A stretch of 40,938 bases of DNA from Pseudomonadota bacterium (GTDB lineage Bacteria > Pseudomonadota > Gammaproteobacteria > Xanthomonadales > Xanthomonadaceae), in contig JAEWJB010000172.1 of the NCBI GenBank assembly GCA_023386795.1, positions 1 to 40,938 on the forward strand, in the 5' to 3' direction. The notes under the pieces are model-generated. The model saw only the letters and a list, made by a program, of their open reading frames with translations. It ran no database searches and was not told where the DNA came from. The translations under genes were made by a program, and so were the position numbers. Shown here piece after piece: positions 39,883-40,938 of the stretch. Numbering within the stretch: the stretch's first letter is position 1; the number at the start of each line of letters is the position of its first letter.

Positions 39883-40938
39883 TCAGACGGCCGGCGGACG
39901 CGGCGCCGATTCGCGCGCCTTCTCGACGTCCTCTGCCACCTCTTCCGATGCCTCTTCCGACGCCGGCGTGGCCGGTTCGCTCGCCGAGGTTTCCTCAACC
40001 GAGGCTTCCACCGTGGCGGCCTGTGCGGCCGCATCCGTGGAACCCGCCACCGGGGCCGCCGGGATCGGCGTCGGTTCGACTACGACCGGGGCTGCTTCCG
40101 CCGGGGTGTCGATCTGCGGCGCGGGGGCGGCCGGCACGGCTTCCGCGACGGGCTTCTGTGCCGGCTCGGCTTGTGCCGGAGCCAGCACGTCGAGCAGGGT
40201 GGTCTGCACCGGCATGTAGGGCTTGGGCTCGGCCGGGGTCTCAACGACCGGGGCAGCAGCGACCGGCGTTTCGACCGGCGTCGCTTCAACTGCCGGCGTG
40301 GCTTCGACCTTCGGGGTTGCGGGCACAGGCGTTTCCGTCCTGGTCGCTTCCACCGGGGCCTGGGCGGCCGGAGCCGGCGCTTCCACCGGAGCCGGGGGAC
40401 GCACGTCGGCCGGCGGCACGATGGCCTCGGTCGGCGTAACCACTGGCGCGAAGTCGGCCTTCGGCGGCGCGGCCACCACGGCCGCCGCTGCGGCCGCAGC
40501 AGCAGCCGGCTTGGCGTCGGCCTGCGGACGCGGCTTCGGGGGCGGCGCGATTTCGTCGTCGAACTCGAACTCCGGCTGGCGGCTGGCTTCCACCGGTTCG
40601 GCGCCTTCGGTCAGGTCGGCATCGATCTCGCTGTCGGACTCGTGCTCGTCGCCATCACCCGCGTCGTTCATGCCTTCGGCGTTCTCGCCACCAGCTGCAC
40701 CACCGCGACGACGACGACGGCCACCGCGACGGCCACGACGGCGACGGCTACCGCCTTCGCCAGCGCCTTCGTCACCCGTCGCCGGGGCGTCGGTGCCGAT
40801 TTCCTCGCTGCCGGCCTCGACGGGCACGTCGGTGGACGGCGCGGCGATCACGGGTGCCGCCTCGAACGGCTTGGGCGCGGCGACGGCCGGCTCGACGGCC
40901 ACCGGGGCCGCGGTCGCCGTGGCGGCGACAGCCACGAC
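39883..40938 (-). CDS. rne: Ribonuclease E, C-terminal region (partial)
   Basis: The last 351 codons of a long minus-strand gene whose start is beyond the window edge. The sequence is low-complexity: an Arg/Gly-rich RNA-binding patch (SRRRRGRRGGRRRRRGG), an acidic stretch (NDAGDGDEHESDSEIDADL), then long Ala/Pro/Val/Glu-rich segments with repeated APVE/PVEA-like units and a conserved-looking island YMPVQTTLLDVLAP. This is typical of the disordered degradosome-scaffold tail of RNase E. The catalytic domain is not visible, so assignment rests on the tail pattern. Confidence 0.7.
   Translation of the reverse strand, partial: VVAVAATATAAPVAVEPAVAAPKPFEAAPVIAAPSTDVPVEAGSEEIGTDAPATGDEGAGEGGSRRRRGRRGGRRRRRGGAAGGENAEGMNDAGDGDEHESDSEIDADLTEGAEPVEASRQPEFEFDDEIAPPPKPRPQADAKPAAAAAAAAAVVAAPPKADFAPVVTPTEAIVPPADVRPPAPVEAPAPAAQAPVEATRTETPVPATPKVEATPAVEATPVETPVAAAPVVETPAEPKPYMPVQTTLLDVLAPAQAEPAQKPVAEAVPAAPAPQIDTPAEAAPVVVEPTPIPAAPVAGSTDAAAQAATVEASVEETSASEPATPASEEASEEVAEDVEKARESAPRPPAV

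Overview
The window is high-GC, gene-dense chromosomal DNA, most likely from a gammaproteobacterium of the Xanthomonadaceae/Lysobacteraceae (Lysobacter, Luteimonas, Pseudoxanthomonas or Stenotrophomonas type). This rests on gene order and protein character: a complete zwf-glk-pgl-edd-eda operon divergent from a MalK/UgpC-type ATPase gene, sdhCDAB followed by sdhE, the run lolC-lolD-comEC-exbB-exbD-msbA-lpxK-kdsB, then uvrC-pgsA-tRNAs, and intergenic copies of a GTAGGAGCGGCTTCAGCC-type repeat. Genus cannot be fixed from the sequence alone. Apart from short islands this is core genome, with no phage, IS element or CRISPR array.

Layout. 1-2700: a Cu+-type P1B ATPase flanked by palindromic repeats. 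2750-8631 (minus strand): the Entner-Doudoroff operon, with overlapping zwf/glk/pgl starts, ending at a hairpin terminator. 8632-9044: a divergent control region with a LacI-family-like operator, then ugpC. 10128-15456: ygfZ (minus strand), then a succinate dehydrogenase block with its assembly factors (DUF1674/SDHAF4 before sdhCDAB, sdhE and a ygfX-like gene after). 15480-17430: lolCD. 17672-25197: comEC, exbBD, msbA, lpxK and kdsB. A lower-GC gap at 21217-21616 carries a minus-strand peptide gene with a double-glycine leader. 25194-29586: a low-molecular-weight phosphatase, a thioredoxin-like/NHL protein, uvrC and pgsA. 29623-30170: a duplicated Gly-Cys tRNA pair. 30271-31686: hemN behind a perfect FNR-type box. 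31700-33000: a small hypothetical gene, a solitary HTH regulator and a tRNA-Leu(UAA) gene split by a 226-nt group I intron. 33085-39791: a nucleotide-sugar dehydrogenase, a membrane-anchored GltB-like flavoprotein, a second flavoprotein, an FKBP lipoprotein, DUF6164, trhO and a LuxR-type response regulator. 39883-end: the C-terminal tail of RNase E, cut by the window edge.

How the genes fit together. The first operon turns glucose into pyruvate and glyceraldehyde-3-phosphate through glucokinase and the Entner-Doudoroff route; its divergent ATPase suggests shared control with sugar uptake. The sdh block builds complex II together with its flavin-insertion helpers. The central block serves envelope biogenesis: lipoprotein release (LolCD), lipid A flipping and phosphorylation (MsbA, LpxK), Kdo activation (KdsB), energy coupling (ExbBD) and DNA uptake (ComEC).

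Most noteworthy: (1) the group I intron in tRNA-Leu(UAA), placed after U34 as in cyanobacteria but with an Azoarcus-like core; (2) the double-glycine leader peptide gene between exbD and msbA; (3) a LacI-like operator in the Entner-Doudoroff/ugpC control region; (4) the FNR box at hemN; (5) a tRNA Gly-Cys duplication in which the Gly copies are identical and the Cys copies differ at about 16 of 74 positions.
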